Assembly: GCF_019904175.1 (NCBI RefSeq)
Contig: NZ_CP061913.1
Span: 11,036,001-11,100,000 of the forward strand
DNA: 64,000 nucleotides
Reading direction: 5' to 3'
Source: Dactylosporangium vinaceum
GTDB taxonomy: Bacteria > Actinomycetota > Actinomycetes > Mycobacteriales > Micromonosporaceae
Shown: piece by piece, positions 8,399 through 16,860 of the stretch
Layout: every line of letters starts with the position of its first letter
Position numbering within the stretch: the first letter of the stretch is position 1
The notes under the pieces: model-generated
What the model saw: the letters and a program-made list of their open reading frames with translations, nothing else
Database searches by the model: none
What the model was told of the DNA's origin: nothing
Translations under genes and position numbers: made by a program

Positions 8399-8860
8399 GA
8401 TGCGATCGGCCCAGTCGCCGCCGCGCGGGGTGAGCGACACCACCCGGGAGTCGTCGTCGCGGCGCTCGAGGCGGACCTCCAGGTGCTCGTCGCTGAGCTG
8501 CTCGACCAGGCCCTCGCCCCACTCGACGAGCGTCACCGAGTCCTCGAGCGTGGCGTCGAGGTCGAGCGCGTCCACCTCGCCGATCGGGTCGGCGACGTTG
8601 CCGAGCCGGTAGGCGTCGACGTGCACCATCGGCAGCGAGCCCCCGCGGTCGGGGTCCGGCTGGTGTACGCGGGCGATGACGAACGTCGGCGAGGTGACGT
8701 CCCCGCGCACGCCCAGCCCGGCGCCGATGCCCTGGGCCATTGCCGTCTTGCCCGCGCCGAGGGGACCGGTGAGGACGATCAGGTCGCCTTCTCGCAGGAC
8801 CCGGGCCAGGGCCCGGCCGAAGTCCCGGGTCTCATCCACGGTCGCCAGCACTCGCGTCAC
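8384..8860 (-). CDS. tsaE: tRNA threonylcarbamoyladenosine biosynthesis ATPase TsaE
   Basis: TsaE (YjeE) is the P-loop ATPase that resets the TsaB-TsaD complex. The protein has 158 residues. Walker A is GPLGAGKTAM (about residue 36), followed by the family motif VTSPTFVIARVH, then VHVDAYRLGN with the catalytic Asp and LVEWGEGL. The start is a GTG inside the GTGA overlap with the stop of the upstream hydrolase; longer in-frame extensions upstream lie inside the hydrolase gene and are not real. The 3' end overlaps the converging fusion gene by 15 nt. Confidence 0.94.
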   Translation of the reverse strand: MTRVLATVDETRDFGRALARVLREGDLIVLTGPLGAGKTAMAQGIGAGLGVRGDVTSPTFVIARVHQPDPDRGGSLPMVHVDAYRLGNVADPIGEVDALDLDATLEDSVTLVEWGEGLVEQLSDEHLEVRLERRDDDSRVVSLTPRGGDWADRISGGL

Positions 8861-9933
8861 TGCAGCACCTTCGTGAGGAACGTGTCCATGGCGTCGTTCA
8901 CCTCGTCGGCGTGCTCCAGCAGGACCACGTGGCCGGCGTCGGGGACGATCACGAGCTCGGCCTCGGGAAGGACCGACGTGATCTCGTAAGTGTGGGCCAG
9001 CGGCGTCAGGAAGTCCTTGTCGCCGCAGACCAGCAGCACCGGCACCGACTGGAGCGGGCCCAGCACGAGCAGCCGCGAGTGCGTGTAGAGGGTGCGCAGG
9101 TAGCGGGCGATGACCTCGGTCGACGTGGTGGAGTTCATCCGCTCGACGTACGAGACCAGGGCCGGGCTGGGGCGGGTGGTGCCGAAGCCGTAGCGGCGGG
9201 TCAGCAGCCAGGCCAGGTCGGCCGAGGCGCGGCGGCCGCGGTCGATGACGGCCGAGCTGATCGGGCCGGCCAGGCCGACGAGCGGCAGCAGCGGGCGGCG
9301 GAACCGGGCCACGACCTCGGGGAAGCCGAACGTGACGGTGTCGAGCTTGCCGGCCGAGGTGGAGATCAGCACGCACGCGGCGACCCGCGACTCGAACAGC
9401 TCGGGCATCTGCTCGGCCAGGGCCATGATCGTCATGCCGCCCATGGAGTGGCCGACGAGCACTACCGCGTCCTCGTTCGTGCAGGTGGCCTCCAGGACCG
9501 CCCGCAGCCCCGCGCCGAGGGAGTCGATGGTGTACTCCCCCTTCTTGAGCCGCCCCGACTTCCCGTGCCCCGGCTGGTCGTAGATGACCATGCGGTACTT
9601 GCCCTCGAAGTACTTGCGCTGGAAGTGGAACGTGCCCATGTCCAGGCAGAACCCGTGCACGAAGACAAGCGTCGGGCGGTCCTCGCCCGGCGGGCCGTCC
9701 ACGATCTCGACGTGCAGGTCGATGCCGTCGTCGGTGGTGACTGTCAGCTCCTCGTCGGCCGCCCAGACCCCGAACTCCTCGTCGGCGTAGGGGTCGTCGG
9801 CGTTCTTGGAGCGGCGCACGAGGTAGCGCTCCGTGGCCACTCCCGCGGCGACGCCGGCCGCGGCGAGGCCGACGATCGCCCCGACGATGCCGGCCTTGCG
9901 TTTGCGGTTGGTTCGCGCCACCTCGGTACCCAT
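8857..9933 (-). CDS. alpha/beta hydrolase with N-terminal membrane anchor
   Basis: A 358-residue alpha/beta-hydrolase. Residues about 14-36 are a hydrophobic Ala/Gly-rich segment after a basic RTNRKRK, acting as signal anchor. The fold then shows the oxyanion strand VFVHGFCLD, the nucleophile elbow GHSMGG (Ser163), an acid in CGDKDFLTP and the catalytic His in DAGHVVLLEH. It belongs to the hydrolase type commonly encoded next to tsaE in actinobacteria; the substrate is unknown. The ATG chosen gives the membrane anchor; a TACGCT hexamer lies 6 nt before it. It overlaps tsaE by 4 nt. Confidence 0.85.
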   Translation of the reverse strand: MGTEVARTNRKRKAGIVGAIVGLAAAGVAAGVATERYLVRRSKNADDPYADEEFGVWAADEELTVTTDDGIDLHVEIVDGPPGEDRPTLVFVHGFCLDMGTFHFQRKYFEGKYRMVIYDQPGHGKSGRLKKGEYTIDSLGAGLRAVLEATCTNEDAVVLVGHSMGGMTIMALAEQMPELFESRVAACVLISTSAGKLDTVTFGFPEVVARFRRPLLPLVGLAGPISSAVIDRGRRASADLAWLLTRRYGFGTTRPSPALVSYVERMNSTTSTEVIARYLRTLYTHSRLLVLGPLQSVPVLLVCGDKDFLTPLAHTYEITSVLPEAELVIVPDAGHVVLLEHADEVNDAMDTFLTKVLQ

Positions 9934-9953
9934 GCTGAAAGCGTAAACGGTCG

Positions 9954-11402
9954 TTACCGGCGAGTTAAGGTCCCGACGGCTTCGCGCAGGTGAGCGGCCA
10001 CGTCGGTGGCGGTGACGGGGCCGGAGTCGGCGGCCCGGCGCCCGGCCAGCCCATGGACGTATGCCGCTGCCACCGCCGCGTGCTCGGCCTGCAGGCCGCC
10101 GGCCAGCAGCGCGCCGAGCAGCCCGGCCAGGACGTCGCCGGAGCCGCCGGTGGCCAGCGCCGCGGTGCCTGTCGGGTTGACGAACACCCGCCCGTCCGGG
10201 GTGGCCACGATGGTGCGGTCGCCCTTGAGCAGGACGGTCGCGTCGATCCGCTCGGCCAGGGCCTTGGCCGCGCCGATCCGGTCGTCGCCGGGCGCACCGC
10301 CGAACATCCGCTGGAACTCCCCGTCGTGCGGGGTGACGACGGTGGGCGCGTCCCGCTCGCGCATCCAGTCGGCCAGCCGGGCGTCGGCGAGCAGCGTGAG
10401 CGCGTCGGCGTCGAGGATGGCCGGCACCGGCGCGCCGAGCACGGCCCGCAGCTCGCCGTAGCCGCGCTCGTCGGTGCCGAGGCCGCTGCCGCAGACCCAC
10501 GCCTGGACCCGGCCGGCGTCGGAGACCTTCTCGGTGGCGATGACCGGCGGGTGGTGGTACCGCACCACGTGCGCCGCGCTCCCCGCGTAGCGCACGAGCC
10601 CGGCCGGCCCGGCGAGCGCGCCGGCGGTGGAGAGCACCGCCGCACCCGGGTACTTGTCGGAGCCGGTCGCGACCCCGACGACCCCGCGGGAGTACTTGTT
10701 GTCGGTCGCCCGCGGACGCGGCCACCAGCCGGCGATGTCGGCCGCGTCCGGCACGTAGAGCGCGGGGTCGCCATCGAGATGGTCCTCGAGGCCGATATCG
10801 ATAAGCTCCAGGATTCCGGCGTGTACCGCCCCCGCTCCGACGAGCAGCCCCGGCTTGAGGGCCCCGAAGGTCACGGTGATGTCGGCGTGCACCGCCATGC
10901 CGCCCACGGCCCCGGTGTCGGCGTCCACGCCCGACGGCATGTCCACGGCGATGACGGGCGCGCGGTGCAGCACGTCGGCGAGGTCGGCGACGCGCGCCGC
11001 GATCGGCTCCCGCAGCCCGCCCTGCCCCCCGATGCCGAGGATGCCGTCAACCACCACGTCGGCCCGGCCGGCCGACGGTCCGGGAGCGTCGTCGTCGAGG
11101 CGCCCGCCGGCCCGGTAGAGCGCCTCGGCGGCCGCGCGGTGGACCCGGTCGGGGCTGAACACCAGCGCGTCGACCCGGGCCCCACGGGCGGCCAGCCGGG
11201 CCCCGGCGTAGAGGGCGTCGGCGCCGTTGTTGCCGGGGCCGACGAGCAGCAGGACCCGGCTCCCGTACACCCGGGGCAGGGTGTCGGCGATGCGCCGGGC
11301 CAGGCCGGCGGCGGCGCGCTGCATGAGCGCGCCGCCGGGCAGCGTCTTCATCACGGACTCTTCGGCCGCGCGCACCTGCGCGACCCGCCAGGCTGTCCTC
11401 AC
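9954..11402 (-). CDS. nnrD: bifunctional NAD(P)H-hydrate epimerase / ADP-dependent NAD(P)H-hydrate dehydratase
   Basis: This enzyme repairs hydrated NAD(P)H: the N-terminal YjeF_N domain (about residues 1-215) epimerises S/R-NAD(P)HX and the C-terminal ribokinase-like domain (about 220-482) dehydrates it using ADP. Seen motifs are GPGNNGADAL and VVDGILGIGGQG in the epimerase, and TPHDGEFQRMFG plus ALATGGSGDVLAGLLGALL in the dehydratase. I chose the GTG giving MRTAWRVAQVRAAE; a TTG four codons upstream (11414) is the alternative. It starts 23 nt after the glmS stop on the same strand. In some relatives an alanine racemase gene lies in this neighbourhood; none is seen here. Confidence 0.93.
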   Translation of the reverse strand: MRTAWRVAQVRAAEESVMKTLPGGALMQRAAAGLARRIADTLPRVYGSRVLLLVGPGNNGADALYAGARLAARGARVDALVFSPDRVHRAAAEALYRAGGRLDDDAPGPSAGRADVVVDGILGIGGQGGLREPIAARVADLADVLHRAPVIAVDMPSGVDADTGAVGGMAVHADITVTFGALKPGLLVGAGAVHAGILELIDIGLEDHLDGDPALYVPDAADIAGWWPRPRATDNKYSRGVVGVATGSDKYPGAAVLSTAGALAGPAGLVRYAGSAAHVVRYHHPPVIATEKVSDAGRVQAWVCGSGLGTDERGYGELRAVLGAPVPAILDADALTLLADARLADWMRERDAPTVVTPHDGEFQRMFGGAPGDDRIGAAKALAERIDATVLLKGDRTIVATPDGRVFVNPTGTAALATGGSGDVLAGLLGALLAGGLQAEHAAVAAAYVHGLAGRRAADSGPVTATDVAAHLREAVGTLTRR

Positions 11403-11425
11403 CCGACAACCCAATCACATGGGGT

Positions 11426-13342
11426 TCACTCCACGGTGACCGACTTGGCCAGGTTTCGGGGCTGGTCGACGTCGTGGCCCCGGGCCGAGGCGATCTCGCA
11501 GGCCAGCACCTGCAGCGGGACCGTCGTGACGAGCGGGGCCAGCAGGGTCGGGGTGATCGGGACGTAGAAGAGGTGGTCGGCGTAGGGCTTCACGGCCACG
11601 TCGCCCTCCTCCGCGATCACGATCGTGCGAGCGCCACGGGCCCGGACCTCCTGGATGTTGGAGACGACCTTGTCGTGCAGCACGCCGCGGCCGCGGGGCG
11701 AGGGCACCACGCAGATGACGGGTGTGCCCTCGTCGATGAGCGCGATCGGGCCGTGCTTGAGCTCGCCGGCCGCGAACCCCTCGGCGTGCATGTACGCCAG
11801 CTCCTTGAGCTTCAGCGCACCCTCCAGGGCCACGGGGTAGCTGACGTGCCGGCCGATGAACAGCACGCTCTTGGCCTCGGCCAGGTCGCGGGCGAGCTCG
11901 CGGATCGGGGCCATCATCGACAGCACCTGCTCGATCTTCTCCGGCATCTCCTGCAGCTGGGCGATGATCGCGGCGACCTCGTCGGCGTACTTCACCCCGC
12001 GCACCTGGGCCAGGTGCAGCCCGACGAGGTAGCAGGCGACCAGCTGGGTCAGGAACGCCTTGGTCGACGCGACGGCGATCTCCGGCCCGGCGTGGGTGTA
12101 GAGCACGGCGTCGGACTCGCGCGGGATGGTCGAGCCGTTGGTGTTGCAGATCGCCAGGACCCGGGCCTTCTGCTCCTTGGCGTGGCGCAGGGCCATCAGG
12201 GTGTCCATGGTCTCGCCGGACTGGGAGATGGCGACCACGAGCGTGGAGCGGTCGAGCACCGGGTCCCGGTAGCGGAACTCGCTGGCCAGCTCGACCTCGC
12301 AGGGGATGCGGGTCCAGTGCTCGATGGCATATTTGGCGACCATGCCCGCGTGGTAGGCGGTGCCGCAGGCCACGATGAACACCTTGTCGACGTCGCGCAG
12401 GTCCTGGTCGGTCAGGCGGACCTCGTCGAGCATCAGGTCGCCGGTCTCGTTGAGCCGGCCCAGGAGCGTCTCGGCGACCGCGTGGGGCTGCTCGGCGATC
12501 TCCTTGAGCATGAAGTACTCGTAGCCGCTCTTCTCGGCGGCGGAGGCGTCCCAGGTGATGTGGAACGGCTTGCCCTCCACGGGGTTGCCGTGGAAGTCGG
12601 TGATCACGATGTCGGTGGGGCTGATCAGCACGACCTGGTCCTGGCCGAGCTCGACCGCCTCGCGGGTGTGCTCGATGAACGCCGAGACGTCGCTGGCCAG
12701 GTAGTTTTCGCCCTCGCCGCGGCCGACGACGAGCGGGGAGTTGCGCCGGGCGCCGACCACCACGCCGGGGGCCTCGACGTCGACGGCGAGCAGCGTGAAC
12801 GCGCCCTCCAGGCGGCGGGAGACGATCCGCATGGCCTCGGCCAGCTTCTCGCCCGGCGTGGCGCCGGCGGCGTCCTGCAGCGCCCGGGCCAGCAGGTGGG
12901 CCGCGCACTCGGTGTCGGTGTCGCTGGCGAACTCGATGCCGTCGTGCTCGAGCTCGGCGCGCAGCTTGGCGAAGTTCTCGATGATGCCGTTGTGGATGAC
13001 CGCGACCCGGCCGTCGAACGAGCGGTGCGGGTGCGCGTTGCGGTCGGTCGGGCCGCCGTGCGTGGCCCAGCGGGTGTGCCCGATGCCGGTGGCGCCCACC
13101 CGGAGGCCGTGCGCGCCCTCTTCGGCCAGGGCCTTTTCGAGGTTGGCGAGCTTGCCGGCGCGCTTGGCGGTGAGCAGCTCACCGGGCCGGCGCCGGCCGG
13201 CCGCGTCCCCATCGTCGGTGTCGCCCGACAGGACGATCGCGACGCCGGCGGAGTCGTAGCCGCGGTACTCCAGGCGGCGCAGCCCGTCCAGCACGATGTT
13301 CAAGGCCGGCCGGGCGCCGGCGTACCCCACGATTCCGCACAT
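11426..13342 (-). CDS. glmS: glutamine--fructose-6-phosphate aminotransferase (isomerizing)
   Basis: GlmS makes glucosamine-6-phosphate from fructose-6-phosphate and glutamine, the first step towards UDP-GlcNAc and peptidoglycan. The protein has 638 residues. It starts MCGIVGYAGA with the catalytic Cys2 of the N-terminal glutaminase; the glutaminase has the GHTRWATHGGPT and ENFAKLRAEL motifs. Two SIS domains follow (VACGTAYHAG, ISQSGETMDT), ending in LAKSVTVE. An insertion near residues 45-65 (GDTDDGDAAGRRRPGELL) is of a kind seen in actinobacteria. No glmS ribozyme is seen; a TACGGT hexamer ends 6 nt before the ATG, which suggests a leaderless mRNA. Confidence 0.97.
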   Translation of the reverse strand: MCGIVGYAGARPALNIVLDGLRRLEYRGYDSAGVAIVLSGDTDDGDAAGRRRPGELLTAKRAGKLANLEKALAEEGAHGLRVGATGIGHTRWATHGGPTDRNAHPHRSFDGRVAVIHNGIIENFAKLRAELEHDGIEFASDTDTECAAHLLARALQDAAGATPGEKLAEAMRIVSRRLEGAFTLLAVDVEAPGVVVGARRNSPLVVGRGEGENYLASDVSAFIEHTREAVELGQDQVVLISPTDIVITDFHGNPVEGKPFHITWDASAAEKSGYEYFMLKEIAEQPHAVAETLLGRLNETGDLMLDEVRLTDQDLRDVDKVFIVACGTAYHAGMVAKYAIEHWTRIPCEVELASEFRYRDPVLDRSTLVVAISQSGETMDTLMALRHAKEQKARVLAICNTNGSTIPRESDAVLYTHAGPEIAVASTKAFLTQLVACYLVGLHLAQVRGVKYADEVAAIIAQLQEMPEKIEQVLSMMAPIRELARDLAEAKSVLFIGRHVSYPVALEGALKLKELAYMHAEGFAAGELKHGPIALIDEGTPVICVVPSPRGRGVLHDKVVSNIQEVRARGARTIVIAEEGDVAVKPYADHLFYVPITPTLLAPLVTTVPLQVLACEIASARGHDVDQPRNLAKSVTVE

Positions 13343-13348
13343 GCCCGT

Positions 13349-13354
13349 ACCGTA
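13349..13354 (-). promoter_or_regulatory. candidate -10 element of a leaderless glmS transcript
   Basis: On the minus strand TACGGT is followed by 6 nt (ACGGGC) and the glmS ATG. A start of transcription 6-7 nt after the hexamer would fall on the A of ATG. No clear -35 hexamer was assigned. Confidence 0.4.
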
Positions 13355-13427
13355 GCAGAATTTCGAGCAGAACCCGTGCGCGAAACTGTCGCATACGCGC
13401 ACGGGAAATGCGCACGAAAGGTTGACC

Positions 13428-14186
13428 CTAGATGAGCGAGGAGCGGATCTGTGCTCCGCCGTCAACCACCAGGGTCTGGCCCGTCATCCAGCGTGACGCA
13501 GAACCGGCCAGGAAGGTGATCACTTCCGCGATGTCCTCGGGCTCACCGATGCGGCCCAGCGGGAGCTTGTCGTTGAGGTAGTCCTCGTTGTTCTCCCACA
13601 GCCCCTTGGCCAGGTGGGTGCGCACGATCCCGGGGGCGACGGCGTTGACCCGGATCGGGGCGAGCTCGGCCGCCAGCTGCCGGGTCAGGTGGATGAGCGC
13701 GGCCTTGGTGGCGTTGTAGTAGCCGATCCCGGGCTCGGTGAGCACCCCGCCGACGGAGGCCACGTTGACCACGGTGCCCGTCCCCCGCTGCGCCATCGAG
13801 GCCTTGTAGACGAGTTGGGTCCAGAGCACCGGGCCGAACTGGTTGAGCCGGACCGTCTTCTCCGCGCGGACCGGGTCGATGTCCATGAGCGGCCCGAAGT
13901 AGGGGTTGGTGCCGGCGTTGTTGACAAGCACGTCGATCGCCCCGAAGCGGGCCATGGCCGCGTCGACCACCGCGGCCGCCTGCTCGGGCTCGGCGGCGTG
14001 GGCGGCGTGGGTGAGCACGCCGACGGCCGGGAACTGGGCGGTGATCTCGGCCGCGACCTCGTCCAAGGTCTCGATCTTGCGTGAGGTCAGCACGACGTTG
14101 CAGCCCTCGGCGGCGAACGCGAGCGCGCTCGCCTTGCCGATACCGCGGGACGCGCCGGTGACGATCACTGTGCGGGCATCTGTCAT
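13428..14186 (-). CDS. SDR-family oxidoreductase (FabG-like)
   Basis: A 252-residue short-chain dehydrogenase/reductase. It has the nucleotide motif TGASRGIG (residues 10-17), NNAG (89-92), catalytic Ser144 and the YNATK active site (Tyr157, Lys161), then the PGIVRTHLAKG segment and a DGGAQ ending. The classical SDR layout implies NAD(P)(H)-dependent oxidation or reduction of an alcohol or ketone; the substrate cannot be told from sequence. It lies between glmM and glmS on the same strand. The ATG is 12 nt from the glmM stop, and TAACGT ends 6 nt before it. Confidence 0.88.
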   Translation of the reverse strand: MTDARTVIVTGASRGIGKASALAFAAEGCNVVLTSRKIETLDEVAAEITAQFPAVGVLTHAAHAAEPEQAAAVVDAAMARFGAIDVLVNNAGTNPYFGPLMDIDPVRAEKTVRLNQFGPVLWTQLVYKASMAQRGTGTVVNVASVGGVLTEPGIGYYNATKAALIHLTRQLAAELAPIRVNAVAPGIVRTHLAKGLWENNEDYLNDKLPLGRIGEPEDIAEVITFLAGSASRWMTGQTLVVDGGAQIRSSLI

Positions 14187-14198
14187 GCGCGCACGTTA

Positions 14199-15545
14199 CT
14201 ACTGAGTAGGCGAGACCATCCGCACGATGTGAGCGATTCGCTCCGCGGCTTCCTTGGCGATCTCCTGCGTGCCGGCCTCGACCATGACGCGCACGAGCTG
14301 CTCGGTGCCGGAGGGGCGCAGCAGGACCCGGCCCTCGCCGCCCAGCTCGGCCTCGACCTGCTTGGCCGCGTCGAGCACCTGGGGCGAGCGCGCCGCGGCC
14401 GCCCGGTCCAGGACCGGCACGTTGATCATCACCTGAGGCAGCCGATGTACCACTGACGCCAGCTCTTTGAGGCTCTTGCCGGAGCTTTCCATGCGCCCCA
14501 TGAGGTGCAGTGCGGTGAGCACGCCGTCGCCGGTCGTCGCGAACGCCGGCATCACGATGTGCCCGCTCTGCTCGCCGCCGAGCGCGAGCCCCTTGGCCCG
14601 CAGCTCCTCCAGGACGTAGCGGTCGCCGACCTTGGTCTCGAGCAGCCGGATGCCGGCCTCGGCCATCGCCAGCTTCAGGCCCAGGTTGCTCATCACCGTC
14701 GCGACGAGCGTGTCGTCGGTCAGCCGACCGGCGTCGCGCATCGACAGCGCGAGGATCGCCATGATCTGGTCGCCGTCGACCTCGGTGCCGTCGCCGGCCA
14801 CCGCGATGCACCTGTCGGCGTCGCCGTCGTGGGCGATGCCCAGGTCGGCGTTGTGCTCGACGACGGCCTGGCACAGCTGCGCGATGTGGTTGGAGCCGCA
14901 GTCCTCGTTGATGTTGAGGCCGTCGGGGTCCGCGTTTATCGCGATGACGTTGGCGCCGGCGCGGCGGTAGGCCTCGGGCGCGGCCGACGAGGCGGCGCCG
15001 TTCGCGCAGTCGACGACGACGGTGAGGTCGGCCAGCGGGCTGGGCAGCGAGGTCAGCAGGTGCCGCACGTAGCGGTCCTCGCCGTCGGGGTAGTCGGTGA
15101 CCCGGCCGACCCCGGCGCCCGTGGGGCGGCGGTGGGTGCCGTTGTCCATGAGGCGCTCGATCTCGTCCTCGACCTCGTCGGGCAGCTTGTGCCCGCCCGC
15201 GGCGAAGAGCTTGATGCCGTTGTCGGGCATCGGGTTGTGCGAGGCCGAGAGCATCACGCCGATGTCGGCCTCGAGCACGCCGGTCAGGTACGCCACCGCG
15301 GGCGTCGGCAGCACGCCGACCCGCACCACGTTGGCGCCCGCGCTGGTCAGGCCGGCCACCACGGCCGCCTCCAGCATCTCGCCGCTGGCCCGCGGGTCAC
15401 GCCCGACGACCGCGACCGGCGCGTGGGAGTGGTCGTGCTCGAACAGCGCCTGGGCGGCCGCGATGGCGACCGCCATTGCGAGCTCGGGAGTCAGGTCGGC
15501 GTTGGCCCGCCCACGAACTCCGTCGGTGCCGAAGAGTCGCCCCAT
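14199..15545 (-). CDS. glmM: phosphoglucosamine mutase
   Basis: GlmM converts glucosamine-6-phosphate to glucosamine-1-phosphate, the step after GlmS, whose gene lies about 860 nt downstream. The 448 residues begin [12 protein letters not shown]; the active-site phosphoserine is Ser102 in [11 protein letters not shown]; the metal loop is HDGDADR and the sugar loop GGEQSGHIV; the phosphate-binding loop is [11 protein letters not shown]. The ATG at 15545 is chosen because GGGAGG lies 7 nt before it and the family N-terminus starts there. It begins 75 nt downstream of the rpsI terminator hairpin, so it probably has its own promoter. Confidence 0.97.
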   Translation of the reverse strand: MGRLFGTDGVRGRANADLTPELAMAVAIAAAQALFEHDHSHAPVAVVGRDPRASGEMLEAAVVAGLTSAGANVVRVGVLPTPAVAYLTGVLEADIGVMLSASHNPMPDNGIKLFAAGGHKLPDEVEDEIERLMDNGTHRRPTGAGVGRVTDYPDGEDRYVRHLLTSLPSPLADLTVVVDCANGAASSAAPEAYRRAGANVIAINADPDGLNINEDCGSNHIAQLCQAVVEHNADLGIAHDGDADRCIAVAGDGTEVDGDQIMAILALSMRDAGRLTDDTLVATVMSNLGLKLAMAEAGIRLLETKVGDRYVLEELRAKGLALGGEQSGHIVMPAFATTGDGVLTALHLMGRMESSGKSLKELASVVHRLPQVMINVPVLDRAAAARSPQVLDAAKQVEAELGGEGRVLLRPSGTEQLVRVMVEAGTQEIAKEAAERIAHIVRMVSPTQ

Positions 15546-15620
15546 CGCGATACCTCCCAAGTCGAACCCGCCGCGCGCACGCCCGGCAGCACAGCCTCGC
15601 AACCGCCCCGCAACACGAAA

Positions 15621-15656
15621 CGGCCGGGTGCCCACCTCCAGGGTGGCACCCGGCCG
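15621..15656 (-). terminator. intrinsic-terminator-like hairpin after rpsI
   Basis: A perfect 12-bp inverted repeat (CGGCCGGGTGCC and GGCACCCGGCCG) with a 12-nt loop lies 10 nt after the rpsI stop. No good U-tract follows on the minus strand, as is common in high-GC actinobacteria. It separates rplM-rpsI from glmM. Confidence 0.75.
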
Positions 15657-15666
15657 ACGCGCTTCG

Positions 15667-16212
15667 TTAGCGCTTCGAGTACTGAGGAGCCTTACGGGCC
15701 TTCTTGAGACCGTACTTCTTGCGCTCGGTCGCCCGGGCGTCACGAGTCAGGAATCCGGCCTTCTTGAGCGCCGGACGGTCGTCGGGGTCGTTCTCGATCA
15801 GGGCCCGGGCGATCGCGAGGCGCAGGCCGCCGGCCTGGCCGGTGGTGCCGCCGCCGCGCAGGTTGGCGAAGACGTCGAACTGCTCCGCCTTCTCCACGAT
15901 CACCAGCGGCTCTTTCACCGACTGCTGGTGCACCTTGCTGGGGAAGTAGTTCTCCAGCTCGCGGCCGTTGAGCAGGAACTTGCCGGAGCCGGGGACCAGG
16001 CGGACCCGGACGATGGCCTCCTTGCGGCGGCCGACGGTCTGGATCGGCTGGCCGGCGCGGCGGGCCCGGGTGGGCGCCGTGCTGGTCGCGGTCGCGGTCG
16101 CGGTGGCCGTCGCGGCGGGGGCCGGAGCGGCCGCAGCCGGGGCGGCGGGGGTCTCGACGGTCTCGACGGCCTCGGCGGCCGGCGTCGGGTCGGCGGTGGT
16201 CTCGTCCGTCAC
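15667..16212 (-). CDS. rpsI: 30S ribosomal protein S9
   Basis: S9 sits in the 30S head with its C-terminal tail reaching the P-site tRNA. The C-terminal 130 residues are canonical ([36 protein letters not shown], and the KAPQYSKR tail). The N-terminal 50 residues are an extension rich in Ala, Thr, Pro and Glu with a run of alternating Ala-Thr, longer than the compact bacterial form. The GTG at 16212 is preferred because AAGGA lies 8 nt before it; an upstream GTG at 16236 overlaps the rplM stop (GTGA) and would add eight residues. Confidence 0.95.
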   Translation of the reverse strand: MTDETTADPTPAAEAVETVETPAAPAAAAPAPAATATATATATSTAPTRARRAGQPIQTVGRRKEAIVRVRLVPGSGKFLLNGRELENYFPSKVHQQSVKEPLVIVEKAEQFDVFANLRGGGTTGQAGGLRLAIARALIENDPDDRPALKKAGFLTRDARATERKKYGLKKARKAPQYSKR

Positions 16213-16232
16213 GCTCAGTCCTTCGTCCGCGC

Positions 16233-16676
16233 TCACTGCGCGATCTGCTTGATCTCGAACGGCTGGGGCAGCTGAGCGGCGTGCGGGTGCTCGGCGCCCG
16301 CGTAGACCTTCAGCTTGTGGATCTGGCGCGCGCCCAGCCGGTTGTGCGGCAGCATGCCCTTCACCGCCAGCTCGATGGCCCGCTCGGGGTTCTTGGTGAG
16401 CAGCTCCTCGTAGCCGACCCGCTTGAGACCACCCGGGTAGCCCGAGTGGCGGTAGGCCACCTTCGTCTGCCGCTTGTTGCCGGTCAGCGCGACCTTGCCG
16501 GCGTTGATCACGATGACGAAGTCGCCGGTGTCCACGTGCGGGGCGAACGTCGGCTTGTGCTTGCCGCGCAGCAGCGTCGCCGCGTGCGTGGCGAGGCGGC
16601 CGAGCACAACGTCGGTGGCGTCGATGACATGCCACACGCGCTCGATCTCACCCGGCTTCGGGCTGTACGTACCCAC
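16233..16676 (-). CDS. rplM: 50S ribosomal protein L13
   Basis: L13 is an early-assembly 50S protein. The 147 residues start [19 protein letters not shown] and contain [28 protein letters not shown], and the [18 protein letters not shown] motif. The GTG at 16676 matches the family N-terminus; a longer frame upstream is not supported. It forms a two-gene operon with rpsI. The ribosome-binding region contains AAGG 9 nt upstream. Confidence 0.96.
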   Translation of the reverse strand: MGTYSPKPGEIERVWHVIDATDVVLGRLATHAATLLRGKHKPTFAPHVDTGDFVIVINAGKVALTGNKRQTKVAYRHSGYPGGLKRVGYEELLTKNPERAIELAVKGMLPHNRLGARQIHKLKVYAGAEHPHAAQLPQPFEIKQIAQ

Positions 16677-16780
16677 AGTTCTACCTTGTCTTCCGCAATC
16701 GTCGGTCCGGGGTGCGTCTCGATGACGGCGCTGAACTGAAATTAGCCCGGGCGCACGGTCACCCAGCGTACCCGAACAAT

Positions 16781-16830
16781 GGGGACGCCTTGTCATCGCA
16801 CAACAGCGATCCACGATACTCGGCGTCCCC
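16781..16830. other. long-armed inverted repeat between rplM and narK
   Basis: GGGGACGCC at 16781-16789 pairs with GGCGTCCCC at 16822-16830, and an inner ATCGC/GCGAT stem lies within the loop. It is downstream of the narK stop (minus strand) and upstream of rplM. It may end narK transcription or be a binding site; no U-tract is present. Confidence 0.45.
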
Positions 16831-16860
16831 AGCGGGATCCAAATCGGGTCGCCTACCGCC

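Noticed and set aside
11426-13465. glmS ribozyme or longer glmS start
   Set aside because: GlmS must begin with Met-Cys; the upstream extension has no support, and there is no room or recognisable core for a ribozyme before the ATG.
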